Shown piece by piece: positions 1 to 7,775 of a DNA stretch of 38,441 nucleotides (positions within the stretch are counted from its first letter, which is position 1; every line of letters starts with the position of its first letter). The notes below the pieces were generated by a model, which was not told the DNA's origin, did no database searches, and worked only from the letters and a program-made list of their open reading frames with translations. This DNA is from Candidatus Azobacteroides sp. (GTDB lineage: Bacteria > Bacteroidota > Bacteroidia > Bacteroidales > WRGA01). The position numbers and the translations under genes were made by a program. Location: assembly GCA_021201815.1 (NCBI GenBank), contig JAJQEC010000023.1, forward strand, positions 1 through 38,441. The letters run 5' to 3'.

Positions 1-145
1 AAACGGGAAACTAAGATAAATATTTTTTAATGTCTATTTGATAATAGATAATAAAACTATTTTTTTGAATTAAACAATTTCTATTAGTAAAGGTCTTAAT
101 ATTAAATCAACCATAAGAAGAATAGTCAATTTAAATTAAAAAGCT

Positions 146-1072
146 ATGAGAACTTCTGTTATTTATATATTTTCTATTTTGTTTTTATTTAATCTGTCTA
201 TTTTAGATGGATTTTCACAGGGAAGAACCGAAAGAAGCAGTAGTACAACTCGTACAAGTAACTCATCTGCCAGTAGCAGAAGTTCTTCCAGTGCAGCAAC
301 AAAAAATCAGGGTGTAAGTAATACACGTAATTCATCTTCGACCCGTAGTTCCGGGAGCTCCTCGTCTTCGCTAAATACTACCCGGTCGTCTAATACTGGT
401 ACCCGTTCAGCTATAACTAACACAAATTCCGGAAATAATACCCGGAAAGTTTCCGATAATAATAAAGAAGGAGTTCGTAGTAGCTCTTCTTCCTCTGCCA
501 CAAGAAACAATTCCGGGTCAGGTCAAAATACACGAACAACTAATAATAATACCAGAGCAACCAATAACTCAGGTACAAATAGAGTAAGTGCTCAGAAAAA
601 TGCCGGCAATACAACCAGACGGGTAAATCCTAACTCTCCCAGACCATCTGCAACCAAATATTATCATCAACCGCATGATTATCGTTATAATAACCGTTCT
701 TACAAAGTTTATAATTGCAATCATGTGAATTATTATTATAACGGAGGATACTATTATCGTTATACCAATGGAATCGGTTTGACTCTTTCTATTGCTCCTT
801 TTGGGATCAGAGTTTCTACATTGCCTGCCGGTTACTGGATGGTAAGGTATAATAATTACCCTTACTATTATTACGGAGGAACTTATTATAGATATATAGA
901 TAACTATTATGAAGTTTATTATCCACCCATCGGTGCAGTTGTGGACTATCTGGAACCAGGATTTGAAATAATGTACATGGATGGACAAACATTTTATATC
1001 AGCTATGGAATTCAGTACAGACCGGTAAGGATAAATGGTCAGATCGGTTATCAGATAGTACAAATGATATGA
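146..1072 (+). CDS. Secreted low-complexity protein with Tyr-rich C-terminus (DUF6515-like)
   Basis: The 308-residue product starts with a signal peptide (residues 1-25, hydrophobic core IYIFSILFLFNLSIL). Residues 26 to about 165 are almost only Ser, Thr, Asn and Arg, with the tripeptides NTR and TRS recurring many times. Residues 170-308 are rich in Tyr and Gly (for example YYYNGGYYYRY, then GGTYYRYIDNYYEVYYPP), the pattern I associate with DUF6515 proteins of Bacteroidota. The mature protein is probably exported to the periplasm or outer surface. The N-terminal part looks disordered and could be an O-glycosylation-rich linker; this is inference. No catalytic motif is visible. It is transcribed toward murA and a shared terminator separates the two. 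Function is unknown. Confidence 0.8.
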   Translation: MRTSVIYIFSILFLFNLSILDGFSQGRTERSSSTTRTSNSSASSRSSSSAATKNQGVSNTRNSSSTRSSGSSSSSLNTTRSSNTGTRSAITNTNSGNNTRKVSDNNKEGVRSSSSSSATRNNSGSGQNTRTTNNNTRATNNSGTNRVSAQKNAGNTTRRVNPNSPRPSATKYYHQPHDYRYNNRSYKVYNCNHVNYYYNGGYYYRYTNGIGLTLSIAPFGIRVSTLPAGYWMVRYNNYPYYYYGGTYYRYIDNYYEVYYPPIGAVVDYLEPGFEIMYMDGQTFYISYGIQYRPVRINGQIGYQIVQMI

Positions 1073-1079
1073 AAGAAGG

Positions 1080-1139
1080 AAAAAGTAAAAGATAAAAAGT
1101 AAAATCAGAGCTAAATTTACCTTTTATCTTTTACTTTTT
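1080..1139. terminator. Bidirectional terminator between convergent genes
   Basis: A 24-base arm at 1080-1103 (AAAAAGTAAAAGATAAAAAG...) pairs with 1116-1139, with one mismatch and a 12-base loop. The arms are nearly pure A and T, so U tracts follow the stem on both strands. It sits between the stops of the secreted protein (plus) and murA (minus), which suits a shared terminator. Confidence 0.75.
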
Positions 1140-1140
1140 A

Positions 1141-2445
1141 TTATAATCTTACTATTCTTGCTCCCAGCTCATTTAGACGCTTATCTATATTTTCATAACC
1201 TCTGTCTATTTCCCGAATATTGTGGATTGTGCTGGTACCTTCGGCAGACATCGCTGCAATTAATAGGGCAATCCCTGCCCGTATATCCGGAGAAGTTAAA
1301 TTTGCTGCTCTTAATTTGTATTCTTTTGCATTTCCTATAACAGTTGCCCGGTGTGGATCGCAAAGTATAATCCGGGCTCCCATATCTATCAGCTTATCTA
1401 CAAAAAATAATCGGCTTTCAAACATTTTCTGATGAATCAATATACTGCCACACGCTTGAGTTGCCACCACCAGTAATACACTTAGTAAATCCGGAGTAAG
1501 TCCTGGCCATGGTGCATCAGAAATAGTTAACGTAGATCCGTCAATAAAACTTTCAATGGCATAACAGTCCTGAGCGGGAATAAAAATATTATCATCTTTT
1601 ATTTCCAGTTTGATTCCCAGTCGACGGAAACTGTCAGGAATAACACCCAGATTCTTATAAGAAACATTTTTAATGGTTATTTCCGATGCAGTCATAGCAG
1701 CCATACCTATAAAACTACCTATTTCTATCATATCAGGCAAAAGGGTATGGTCACATCCGACCAATTTTTCTACTCCGACAATTGTCAAAAGATTGGAACC
1801 TATTCCACCGATCGCAGCACCCATTCGGTTCAGCATATGGCAAAGTTGCTGAATGTATGGCTCACAAGCTGCATTATATATTGTTGTGTGACCTTCAGAC
1901 AGAACAGCAGTCATTATAAGATTTGCAGTTCCTGTAATTGAAGCCTCATCCAAAAGAATATAATTTCCTTTTAAGGCATCCGCTTCTATATGGAAGCATT
2001 GGTATTTTTCATCATAACGAAAGGATGCTCCCAGTTTTTGCAGACCTAGAAAATGTGTATCCAGTCGCCGCCGACCGATTTTATCTCCACCGGGTTTAGG
2101 AAGAACTGCTTTTTTAAAACGAGCCAGAGTAGGGCCTATCAGCATAACTGAACCTCGGAGAGCAGAACTTTTTTTATAAAAATCATCGGAAAGAAAATAT
2201 TCCGTATTAACTTCAGTAGCCTGAAAAGTATAAGAATGGTCGGCAATCTGTTTTATTTTTACACCGAGATCCCGGAGCATCTGTATCAGATTGTTTACAT
2301 CTAAAATATTAGGGATATTGTGAATGGTGATTTCTTCCGCAGTAAGTAAGGTAGCACAAATAACCTGTAATGCTTCGTTTTTAGCACCCTGAGGGATTAT
2401 TTCTCCCTTCAGGCTACAGCCTCCTTCTATTACAAATGCCCCCAT
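1141..2445 (-). CDS. murA: UDP-N-acetylglucosamine 1-carboxyvinyltransferase (MurA)
   Basis: MurA transfers enolpyruvate from PEP to UDP-GlcNAc, the first committed cytoplasmic step of peptidoglycan synthesis. The 434-residue product has the family's full length and double inside-out barrel pattern. The substrate-binding Lys-Asn pair is at 22-23 (GAKNEAL). In the active-site loop (PKPGGDKIGRRRLDTH) residue 121 is Asp where E. coli MurA has the fosfomycin-reactive Cys115. The Asp form is catalytically competent in other bacteria and is linked to intrinsic fosfomycin resistance. The gene lies 24 bases after the upstream DUF4290 gene, with tsaB before that, so all three are probably cotranscribed. 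Confidence 0.95.
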   Translation of the reverse strand: MGAFVIEGGCSLKGEIIPQGAKNEALQVICATLLTAEEITIHNIPNILDVNNLIQMLRDLGVKIKQIADHSYTFQATEVNTEYFLSDDFYKKSSALRGSVMLIGPTLARFKKAVLPKPGGDKIGRRRLDTHFLGLQKLGASFRYDEKYQCFHIEADALKGNYILLDEASITGTANLIMTAVLSEGHTTIYNAACEPYIQQLCHMLNRMGAAIGGIGSNLLTIVGVEKLVGCDHTLLPDMIEIGSFIGMAAMTASEITIKNVSYKNLGVIPDSFRRLGIKLEIKDDNIFIPAQDCYAIESFIDGSTLTISDAPWPGLTPDLLSVLLVVATQACGSILIHQKMFESRLFFVDKLIDMGARIILCDPHRATVIGNAKEYKLRAANLTSPDIRAGIALLIAAMSAEGTSTIHNIREIDRGYENIDKRLNELGARIVRL

Positions 2446-2469
2446 ACAGATTTTTTTAAGAATCGAAGA

Positions 2470-3084
2470 TTAACGATTTGTTCTTCTTTTATCGTTATTA
2501 TTGTTGTTGTTATTTTTATTTCTTCTTTGAAGAATGTCTTTGGATTCTCTTAATTTCAGAAAATCCTGATCAATTTTTATTTTTCCCTGAGAAAGTTCAT
2601 CCATATCTTTAAAAATCTTTTCATCATTCACCATCTCTTTATTCCAGGTAAGGAAAGATTTTTTCATATGGTTTGCCAGCAGAGAAGTCAGCACTTCTTT
2701 TCCCTGTTCTTCTTCACTGAATTCGCCTAGTTTTTGGATCATTTTCTCTAGTGTACGTCCATAATAACGATATTTTATATATCCGATTTTGTATGGGATT
2801 TTATCAGGACGGGTATGAAGATTTTCTTTTTTCATTATTTCACAGGGATAATCAATATCCAACTTGAAGTCGGACATAATGGCCAGATGATCCCATAATT
2901 TATGCCTGAAATCATTTACATCACGTAAATACGGAAACAAGTTACCCATAATATTAATAATAGATTCTGCACATCTCTGCCGTTCTTTTCTATCTTTAAT
3001 ATTTACGGCGTAATCTACCATATTCTGAATATTACGTCCATATTCAGGTAACACCAAAGTTTGTTGTTGTGTGTTATAGTTCAT
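2470..3084 (-). CDS. DUF4290 family protein
   Basis: The 204-residue product matches the pattern of DUF4290, a family found in Bacteroidota and often next to murA; its function is not established. The conserved-looking core includes LPEYGRNIQNMVDYA near the N-terminus and RDVNDFRHKLWDHLA around residue 80. The C-terminus ends in an Asn run followed by basic residues, probably disordered. I place the start at the ATG at 3084; an in-frame TTG two codons upstream (3090) would add only two residues. There is no signal peptide, so it is likely cytoplasmic. It lies between tsaB (31-base gap) and murA (24-base gap), suggesting one operon, but a role in cell-wall synthesis is only guilt by association. 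Confidence 0.85.
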   Translation of the reverse strand: MNYNTQQQTLVLPEYGRNIQNMVDYAVNIKDRKERQRCAESIINIMGNLFPYLRDVNDFRHKLWDHLAIMSDFKLDIDYPCEIMKKENLHTRPDKIPYKIGYIKYRYYGRTLEKMIQKLGEFSEEEQGKEVLTSLLANHMKKSFLTWNKEMVNDEKIFKDMDELSQGKIKIDQDFLKLRESKDILQRRNKNNNNNNNDKRRTNR

Positions 3085-3115
3085 TATCAAAAATATATTT
3101 TATACGGAAAATTCC

Positions 3116-3805
3116 TTAAAAGATCTTATTTTTAGGAGTAGTAGCAATAAAATCCTTTAAATAATACGGCTCAAAGTAAGCCACATCCATAAATTCTTTC
3201 TGAATAAATTTTTCTTTGGACAAAGATAACATATTTTTAGCCAATGGATAAATATTCTCTATAAAAAAAGCATTCGGATGATTGATTATAGCTTTGCATT
3301 TTTCCGCTCCGTTTCCAAAAAAAACAACCTTGTTAGTAGAAAGTTTATTTCTGAAAGAGTTTTCATCGATAATTTTTGCTGTTGTATCTTCAATAACAGA
3401 TAGATTTTTGTCATACAATGCAGTATATACTTCCATACGTCTGGCATCTATCATAGGACAAAATAAAAAAGATGAATATTTTCCTTCCTTTATTACCGGA
3501 TAAGTCATTACTTGCAATGTCGGAATTGCTATTAACGGAATATTTAATCCGTAGCATAGTCCTTTTGCCATAGACGTTCCTATTCTTAAACCTGTATAAG
3601 AGCCAGGACCACAACTAATTGCTATGGCGTCTGGCCTTTTATTGTGTGTGAAACCCGTTTCCATAGCTTCTTTCACGTAGGTTCCTAGTAATGAGGAATG
3701 AGACATTTCCCGGTCACTTTCTTTATAAAAAAGTAACTGATTATTTTCAGACAAAGCTACACTACAAACTTCTGTGGAAGTTTCTATATGAAGAATACAA
3801 GGCAT
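3116..3805 (-). CDS. tsaB: tRNA threonylcarbamoyladenosine biosynthesis protein TsaB
   Basis: TsaB is a scaffold subunit that works with TsaD and TsaE to transfer the threonylcarbamoyl group onto A37 of tRNAs reading ANN codons. The 229-residue product starts MPCILHIETSTEVCSVAL, the usual ASKHA-fold first strand. The diagnostic GPGSYTGLRIGTSMAKGL lies at residues 66-83. Length fits the family. It is the first gene of an apparent minus-strand run with DUF4290 and murA. There is no clear sigma consensus in the 117 bases upstream. Confidence 0.93.
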   Translation of the reverse strand: MPCILHIETSTEVCSVALSENNQLLFYKESDREMSHSSLLGTYVKEAMETGFTHNKRPDAIAISCGPGSYTGLRIGTSMAKGLCYGLNIPLIAIPTLQVMTYPVIKEGKYSSFLFCPMIDARRMEVYTALYDKNLSVIEDTTAKIIDENSFRNKLSTNKVVFFGNGAEKCKAIINHPNAFFIENIYPLAKNMLSLSKEKFIQKEFMDVAYFEPYYLKDFIATTPKNKIF

Positions 3806-3922
3806 TTTAAATTGTTATTAATACAAGAAAAGATGATTTTATTTTAAGAAATGGAATAATTTATTTCACGAAGATAATAATTCCGATGAAAATATAAATT
3901 CTTTTTCCGGTAAATATGAAAA

Positions 3923-4933
3923 TCACGTTATTTTTTTTATTACTTTTTTGTTTGAAACCGGCAAGGCTATCAGGCCAAAAATTCCCAATAATATGGTCAT
4001 CAGCATTTGTATTCCATGAACAACAAGAGCAAATGCTGCAGCTTCCGTTTGATTAACACCGAACAAAATCAGGCATTGTATTACCATAAAGTGCCAGGGT
4101 CCTATTCCTCCCTGTACAGGTACAATAATAGCAATATTTGCCATAATAAAAATAAAAAGAGCCTGTAGAGCAGAGAGATTGCTGGTAAATGGAAAAGCAA
4201 AGAAGCAAACATAGAATTCCAGAAAATAAACCAGCCACATAAGGAACGTATGGGAAGTAAATGCTGTTCTATTTTTTAAATGCATGATTGTTCTGATTCC
4301 ATCCCATAAATTATGTAATATTCCATTTATTTTTTGCATCAAAGGCTTTTCCTTAAAAAATATATAGAAAATCAGGATTACTATTAAAGTAATTATTATT
4401 CCAACATATAACCAGAGCGAAGAGAAAATATCTATTAAGGTAGTAACCAGGCTGGTTTCATACTTAATAAAGGAATTTAACGTGGAAAGATTTATAAAAA
4501 ATGTGAATACAATAAGGAATCCTAATGTAAGGATATCGATCATTCTTTCAGAAATTAATGTGCCGAGAATCTTAGTAAATGAAATGGATTCATATTTTGA
4601 TATAATTGCACAACGGGATATTTCTCCCATACGGGGCAGGATAAGATTTATTAGATAGGTTGCAAAAACAGAATAAATCAGATTATTGTTTCGTGGAGAA
4701 ATTCCTAATGGTGTGATAAGGTATTTCCAGCGGATTCCACGGATAATATGTCCCAAAGCCACAAATAAAAGGGACAGGAACAACCAGAAAAAGGAAACTT
4801 CCTGGGTCAGTACAAGCCAAATACCCTCAAAGTCCATTTCCCTGTATACCCATAAAAAGATCAGGATTCCTATTGTAAGGGGAATGGCAGCCTTCAATGC
4901 ATTTTTTAAAAAAACGGATAGTTTCTGAGGCAT
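3923..4933 (-). CDS. Flippase-like / lysylphosphatidylglycerol synthase TM-region family membrane protein
   Basis: The 336-residue product is an integral membrane protein with about eight hydrophobic segments, starting with IPLTIGILIFLWVYREMDF. Motifs expected of the UPF0104/YbhN (LPG synthase TM region) family are visible: GHIIRGIRWKYLI after the second helix, a PRMGEISRC loop near residue 100, and VPVQGGIGPWHFM in the C-terminal half. The cytoplasmic catalytic domain of MprF is absent, so lysyl-lipid synthesis is not implied. Members are usually annotated as putative lipid flippases, but the substrate is unknown. It is transcribed divergently from rsmA, and their candidate promoter elements interleave. 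Confidence 0.85.
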   Translation of the reverse strand: MPQKLSVFLKNALKAAIPLTIGILIFLWVYREMDFEGIWLVLTQEVSFFWLFLSLLFVALGHIIRGIRWKYLITPLGISPRNNNLIYSVFATYLINLILPRMGEISRCAIISKYESISFTKILGTLISERMIDILTLGFLIVFTFFINLSTLNSFIKYETSLVTTLIDIFSSLWLYVGIIITLIVILIFYIFFKEKPLMQKINGILHNLWDGIRTIMHLKNRTAFTSHTFLMWLVYFLEFYVCFFAFPFTSNLSALQALFIFIMANIAIIVPVQGGIGPWHFMVIQCLILFGVNQTEAAAFALVVHGIQMLMTILLGIFGLIALPVSNKKVIKKIT

Positions 4934-4950
4934 GAACCGGTAAATTGTAG

Positions 4951-4958
4951 TAATTTTG
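4951..4958 (+). promoter_or_regulatory. Candidate -7 element for rsmA
   Basis: TAATTTTG fits the Bacteroidota consensus TAnnTTTG. Transcription would begin near 4965, leaving a leader of roughly 66 bases before the rsmA ATG. No good -33 TTTG is seen at the expected distance. Confidence 0.4.
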
Positions 4959-4962
4959 CCTG

Positions 4963-4970
4963 CAAAGATA
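4963..4970 (-). promoter_or_regulatory. Candidate -7 element for the flippase-like gene
   Basis: CAAAGATA on the plus strand reads TATCTTTG on the minus strand, a full match to TAnnTTTG. Transcription would start near 4956, about 23 bases before the ATG at 4933. That start point falls inside the plus-strand element for rsmA. No -33 element is evident. Confidence 0.45.
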
Positions 4971-5030
4971 TTAATTTTTCAATATAAATTTCGCCTTCAG
5001 TAAGAGGGATAAGAAATACATTTGACAATT

Positions 5031-5804
5031 ATGGCTGGTGTCAGACCTAAAAAACATTTGGGACAACATTTCCTGAAAGACCTGAATATTGCTTCCCGCA
5101 TCGCAGATACACTGGATATATTTCCGGATTTACCTGTGCTGGAAGTAGGTCCGGGAATGGGAGTGCTTACCCGCTTTTTACTGGAGAAGAGAAGAGACTT
5201 AACAGTTGTGGAACTGGACCAGGAATCGGTTTCTTACCTGAATATTCATTACCCTCAGTTAGCAGGTAAAACTATTGCCGGAGATTTTTTAAAATTGGAT
5301 CTTGGACAGATTATTCAATCTCCTTTTTGCCTGACGGGGAATTATCCTTACAATATTTCCAGTCAGATATTTTTTAAATTGTTGGATTATAAAAATTCTA
5401 TTCCCTGTTGTACGGGGATGGTACAGAAAGAAGTTGCGAAGAGGATTGCGGCTCCTCCAGGTAGCAAAACATATGGGATAACCAGTGTATTATTACAGGC
5501 ATGGTATGATATTGAATATTTGTTTACTGTGCAGGAGGATGTTTTTGATCCACCCCCAAAGGTAAAGTCTGCAGTTATACGTTTAATAAGAAATAATGTA
5601 AAAGATCTGGGATGTGATGAAAAAGAATTTAAAAAAATAGTAAAGGTCGCATTTAATCAACGTCGTAAGACCTTACGTAATTCACTTAAGAGTTTGCTCA
5701 GACCAGGTATTTCAACAGATCTTCCTATATTTTCTCTTCGTCCTGAACGTTTGTCCGTTGAGGATTTTATTTTATTAACTAATTATCTGAATAAAAATAT
5801 ATGA
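5031..5804 (+). CDS. rsmA: 16S rRNA (adenine1518-N6/adenine1519-N6)-dimethyltransferase RsmA (KsgA)
   Basis: RsmA dimethylates two adjacent adenines in the terminal helix of 16S rRNA during 30S assembly, using S-adenosylmethionine. With the ATG at 5031 the product is 257 residues and begins MAGVRPKKHLGQHFLKD, the canonical family start. An in-frame TTG at 5022 would add three residues and is less likely. The SAM-binding motif VLEVGPGMG is at 36-44 and the catalytic NYPY (NLPY in E. coli) at 104-107. The C-terminal FNQRRKTLRNSLK segment is also typical. Its stop overlaps the start of the next gene (ATGA), so the genes are translationally coupled with a YcxB-like protein and then mgtE. Confidence 0.95.
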   Translation: MAGVRPKKHLGQHFLKDLNIASRIADTLDIFPDLPVLEVGPGMGVLTRFLLEKRRDLTVVELDQESVSYLNIHYPQLAGKTIAGDFLKLDLGQIIQSPFCLTGNYPYNISSQIFFKLLDYKNSIPCCTGMVQKEVAKRIAAPPGSKTYGITSVLLQAWYDIEYLFTVQEDVFDPPPKVKSAVIRLIRNNVKDLGCDEKEFKKIVKVAFNQRRKTLRNSLKSLLRPGISTDLPIFSLRPERLSVEDFILLTNYLNKNI

Positions 5805-6394
5805 TAATAAAGACTACAGAAATAACGCAAAATGATATTTTCAGACTGCGGATAATATATTTCCGCGTATATAAACTTAAGTATTTGTTTGGAGCTGCTA
5901 TATTATTTGTCCTCTTTAATCTGGTAGCTTTTGCTTTAAAAGGTGAAGATTTATTGGGAAAAGAGTTTTTTATTTTTACTCTTTTATCCTTTGCTCTTAT
6001 TCTTTGTTTGCCATTATTAATAGGATTATATTATTATGTGGCAGGTAGAGTAAAAAAAGAAACGGTTGTATTTCAGCACCCTCTTACCTATATATTTACA
6101 GAAACTGATCTTCAGATTTCAGGTTATAAAACGAATACAACCTCAGATTGGAGTGATTTTTATAATTACATGGAAGATAAAAATGCTTTTTATTTGTTTA
6201 TTTCTTCTGTACAAGCATATATAATTCCTAAAAGATATTTTTCTAATGAAGAAATAAAGAATGTAAGGAATTTATTAGAGAAAAATGTAATAAAAAGGTC
6301 TGTAAAAGGGATACGAATAGTTACTTATATTTTCTCTGGTATCTTTTTCTTAGGATTTATAGCTACATTGATTTCCATTTTTCAGAATAATTAA
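5801..6394 (+). CDS. YcxB-like membrane protein
   Basis: The 197-residue product has two close hydrophobic segments near residues 28-47 and 56-78 and a third at the C-terminus (IVTYIFSGIFFLGFIATLISIF). Between them lies a soluble stretch with the features of the YcxB-like domain: a Trp in TSDWSDFYNYME, a beta-rich run, and IPKRYFSNEEIKNVRNLL near residue 145. Such proteins are poorly characterised. The start codon overlaps the rsmA stop and the stop is two bases from mgtE, so it is the middle gene of a tight operon. Family assignment is moderately sure; function is unknown. Confidence 0.75.
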   Translation: MIIKTTEITQNDIFRLRIIYFRVYKLKYLFGAAILFVLFNLVAFALKGEDLLGKEFFIFTLLSFALILCLPLLIGLYYYVAGRVKKETVVFQHPLTYIFTETDLQISGYKTNTTSDWSDFYNYMEDKNAFYLFISSVQAYIIPKRYFSNEEIKNVRNLLEKNVIKRSVKGIRIVTYIFSGIFFLGFIATLISIFQNN

Positions 6395-6396
6395 AT

Positions 6397-7743
6397 ATGG
6401 TTAATTTTAGTAAGGAATACATAGACCGTTTCAGTGAAGTAATTCTGCAGAAAGATGTGGAAGAAGCAAAAACGATGATTGCTGATTTGCATCCTGCGGA
6501 TATTGCAGAGCTTTACGGCCGATTAAATATTGACGAACGGAAGTTTATATATCTTCTTCTTGACGATGAAAAGGCAGCAGATGTTTTTTCGGAACTTGAT
6601 GAGGATTTTCAGAAAGAACTGGTAGAGGTGCTGCCGGTAGATGTGGTTGCCAAACGCTTCTTCGACAACATGGATACCGATGATGCGGTAGATTTGATCC
6701 GGGAACTGGACGAAAAAACGCAGGAGGAAATTTTGTCTTATATTGATGATGTAGAGCAGGCCGGGGATATCGTAGATTTGTTGAAATATGATGAAGATAC
6801 CGCCGGTGGAATCATGGGTACGGAGATGGTTATCGTAAATGAGGAATGGAGCATGCCTAAATGTTTGGAGGAGATGCGCAATCAGGCAGAAGAAATGGAT
6901 GAGATTTATTATGTCTACGTAGTAGATAGTGAAGAGCGTCTGAAAGGAGTGTTTCCTCTAAAAAAGATGATTACAAGCCCTTCGATTTCCAAAGTAAAAC
7001 ATGTAATGACAAAAGAGCCCATTTCGGTAAAAGTAGATACACCTGTGGATGATGTAATTAAAATAATTGAGAAATATGACCTTGTCGCATTACCTGTAGT
7101 TGATAGTATCGGAAGGTTAGAAGGGCGCATCACTATTGATGATGTCATGGATCGTGTAAGGGAACAGGCAGAAAGGGATTATCAATTGGCTTCCGGTATT
7201 TCACAGGATGTAGAATCAAAAGATAATGTCTGGATGCAGACATCCGCACGGTTGCCGTGGTTGGTGATTGGTATGATAGGAGGAATTACCAATTCTGCTA
7301 TTCTGGGGAAATTTGATAATAATTTTATTTTATATCCGGAAATGGCTTTTTTTATTCCTCTTATCGGTGGTACCGGAGGAAATGTCGGAATTCAGTCTTC
7401 TGCTATTGTAGTACAAGGACTGGCTAATAAATCCCTGAATATAAAAAATGTCTGGGGACAGGTATTTAAAGAATCTGCTGTTTCATTGATTAATGCCAGT
7501 ATTATCTCTCTGATCGTTTTTATATATAATTATTTCCGGATGGGACCGAGTGTCGTAACGACTTCTGTTTCCCTTTCCCTGTTTGCAGTTGTGATGTTTG
7601 CATCTATCTTTGGAACACTGGTGCCTCTAACACTGGAAAAATTAAAAGTGGATCCGGCTATTGCAACAGGCCCTTTTATTACAATATCAAATGATATTAT
7701 AGGAATGCTTATTTATATGGGAATTACACTAGCTTTATCATAA
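6397..7743 (+). CDS. mgtE: Magnesium transporter MgtE
   Basis: MgtE is a homodimeric Mg2+ channel in the inner membrane, gated by its cytoplasmic domains. The 448-residue product has the expected order: a helical MgtE_N domain (about 15-125, containing ADLHPADIAELYGRL), two CBS domains (about 135-255, with DDVMDRVREQAERD closing the pair), then five membrane helices from about 280 to the end. The pore-type sequence FFIPLIGGTGGNVGIQSSAI is present near residue 325, and acidic residues that sense Mg2+ are abundant in the N-terminal domain. It follows the YcxB-like gene after two bases, so it depends on the rsmA promoter or on one inside the upstream genes. Confidence 0.95.
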   Translation: MVNFSKEYIDRFSEVILQKDVEEAKTMIADLHPADIAELYGRLNIDERKFIYLLLDDEKAADVFSELDEDFQKELVEVLPVDVVAKRFFDNMDTDDAVDLIRELDEKTQEEILSYIDDVEQAGDIVDLLKYDEDTAGGIMGTEMVIVNEEWSMPKCLEEMRNQAEEMDEIYYVYVVDSEERLKGVFPLKKMITSPSISKVKHVMTKEPISVKVDTPVDDVIKIIEKYDLVALPVVDSIGRLEGRITIDDVMDRVREQAERDYQLASGISQDVESKDNVWMQTSARLPWLVIGMIGGITNSAILGKFDNNFILYPEMAFFIPLIGGTGGNVGIQSSAIVVQGLANKSLNIKNVWGQVFKESAVSLINASIISLIVFIYNYFRMGPSVVTTSVSLSLFAVVMFASIFGTLVPLTLEKLKVDPAIATGPFITISNDIIGMLIYMGITLALS

Positions 7744-7775
7744 AATACAAAAGTTCCTTCTTTTTTATGAATATT

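Noticed and set aside
569-1063. 164-codon frame antisense to the secreted Tyr-rich protein
   Set aside because: Ile-rich output is the reverse reading of Tyr/Asn codons; the plus-strand gene has a signal peptide and a family pattern.
7749-7764. AAAAG/CTTTT stem between mgtE and the S41 gene as a terminator
   Set aside because: Only five A/T-rich pairs; too weak to call although the convergent position is suitable.
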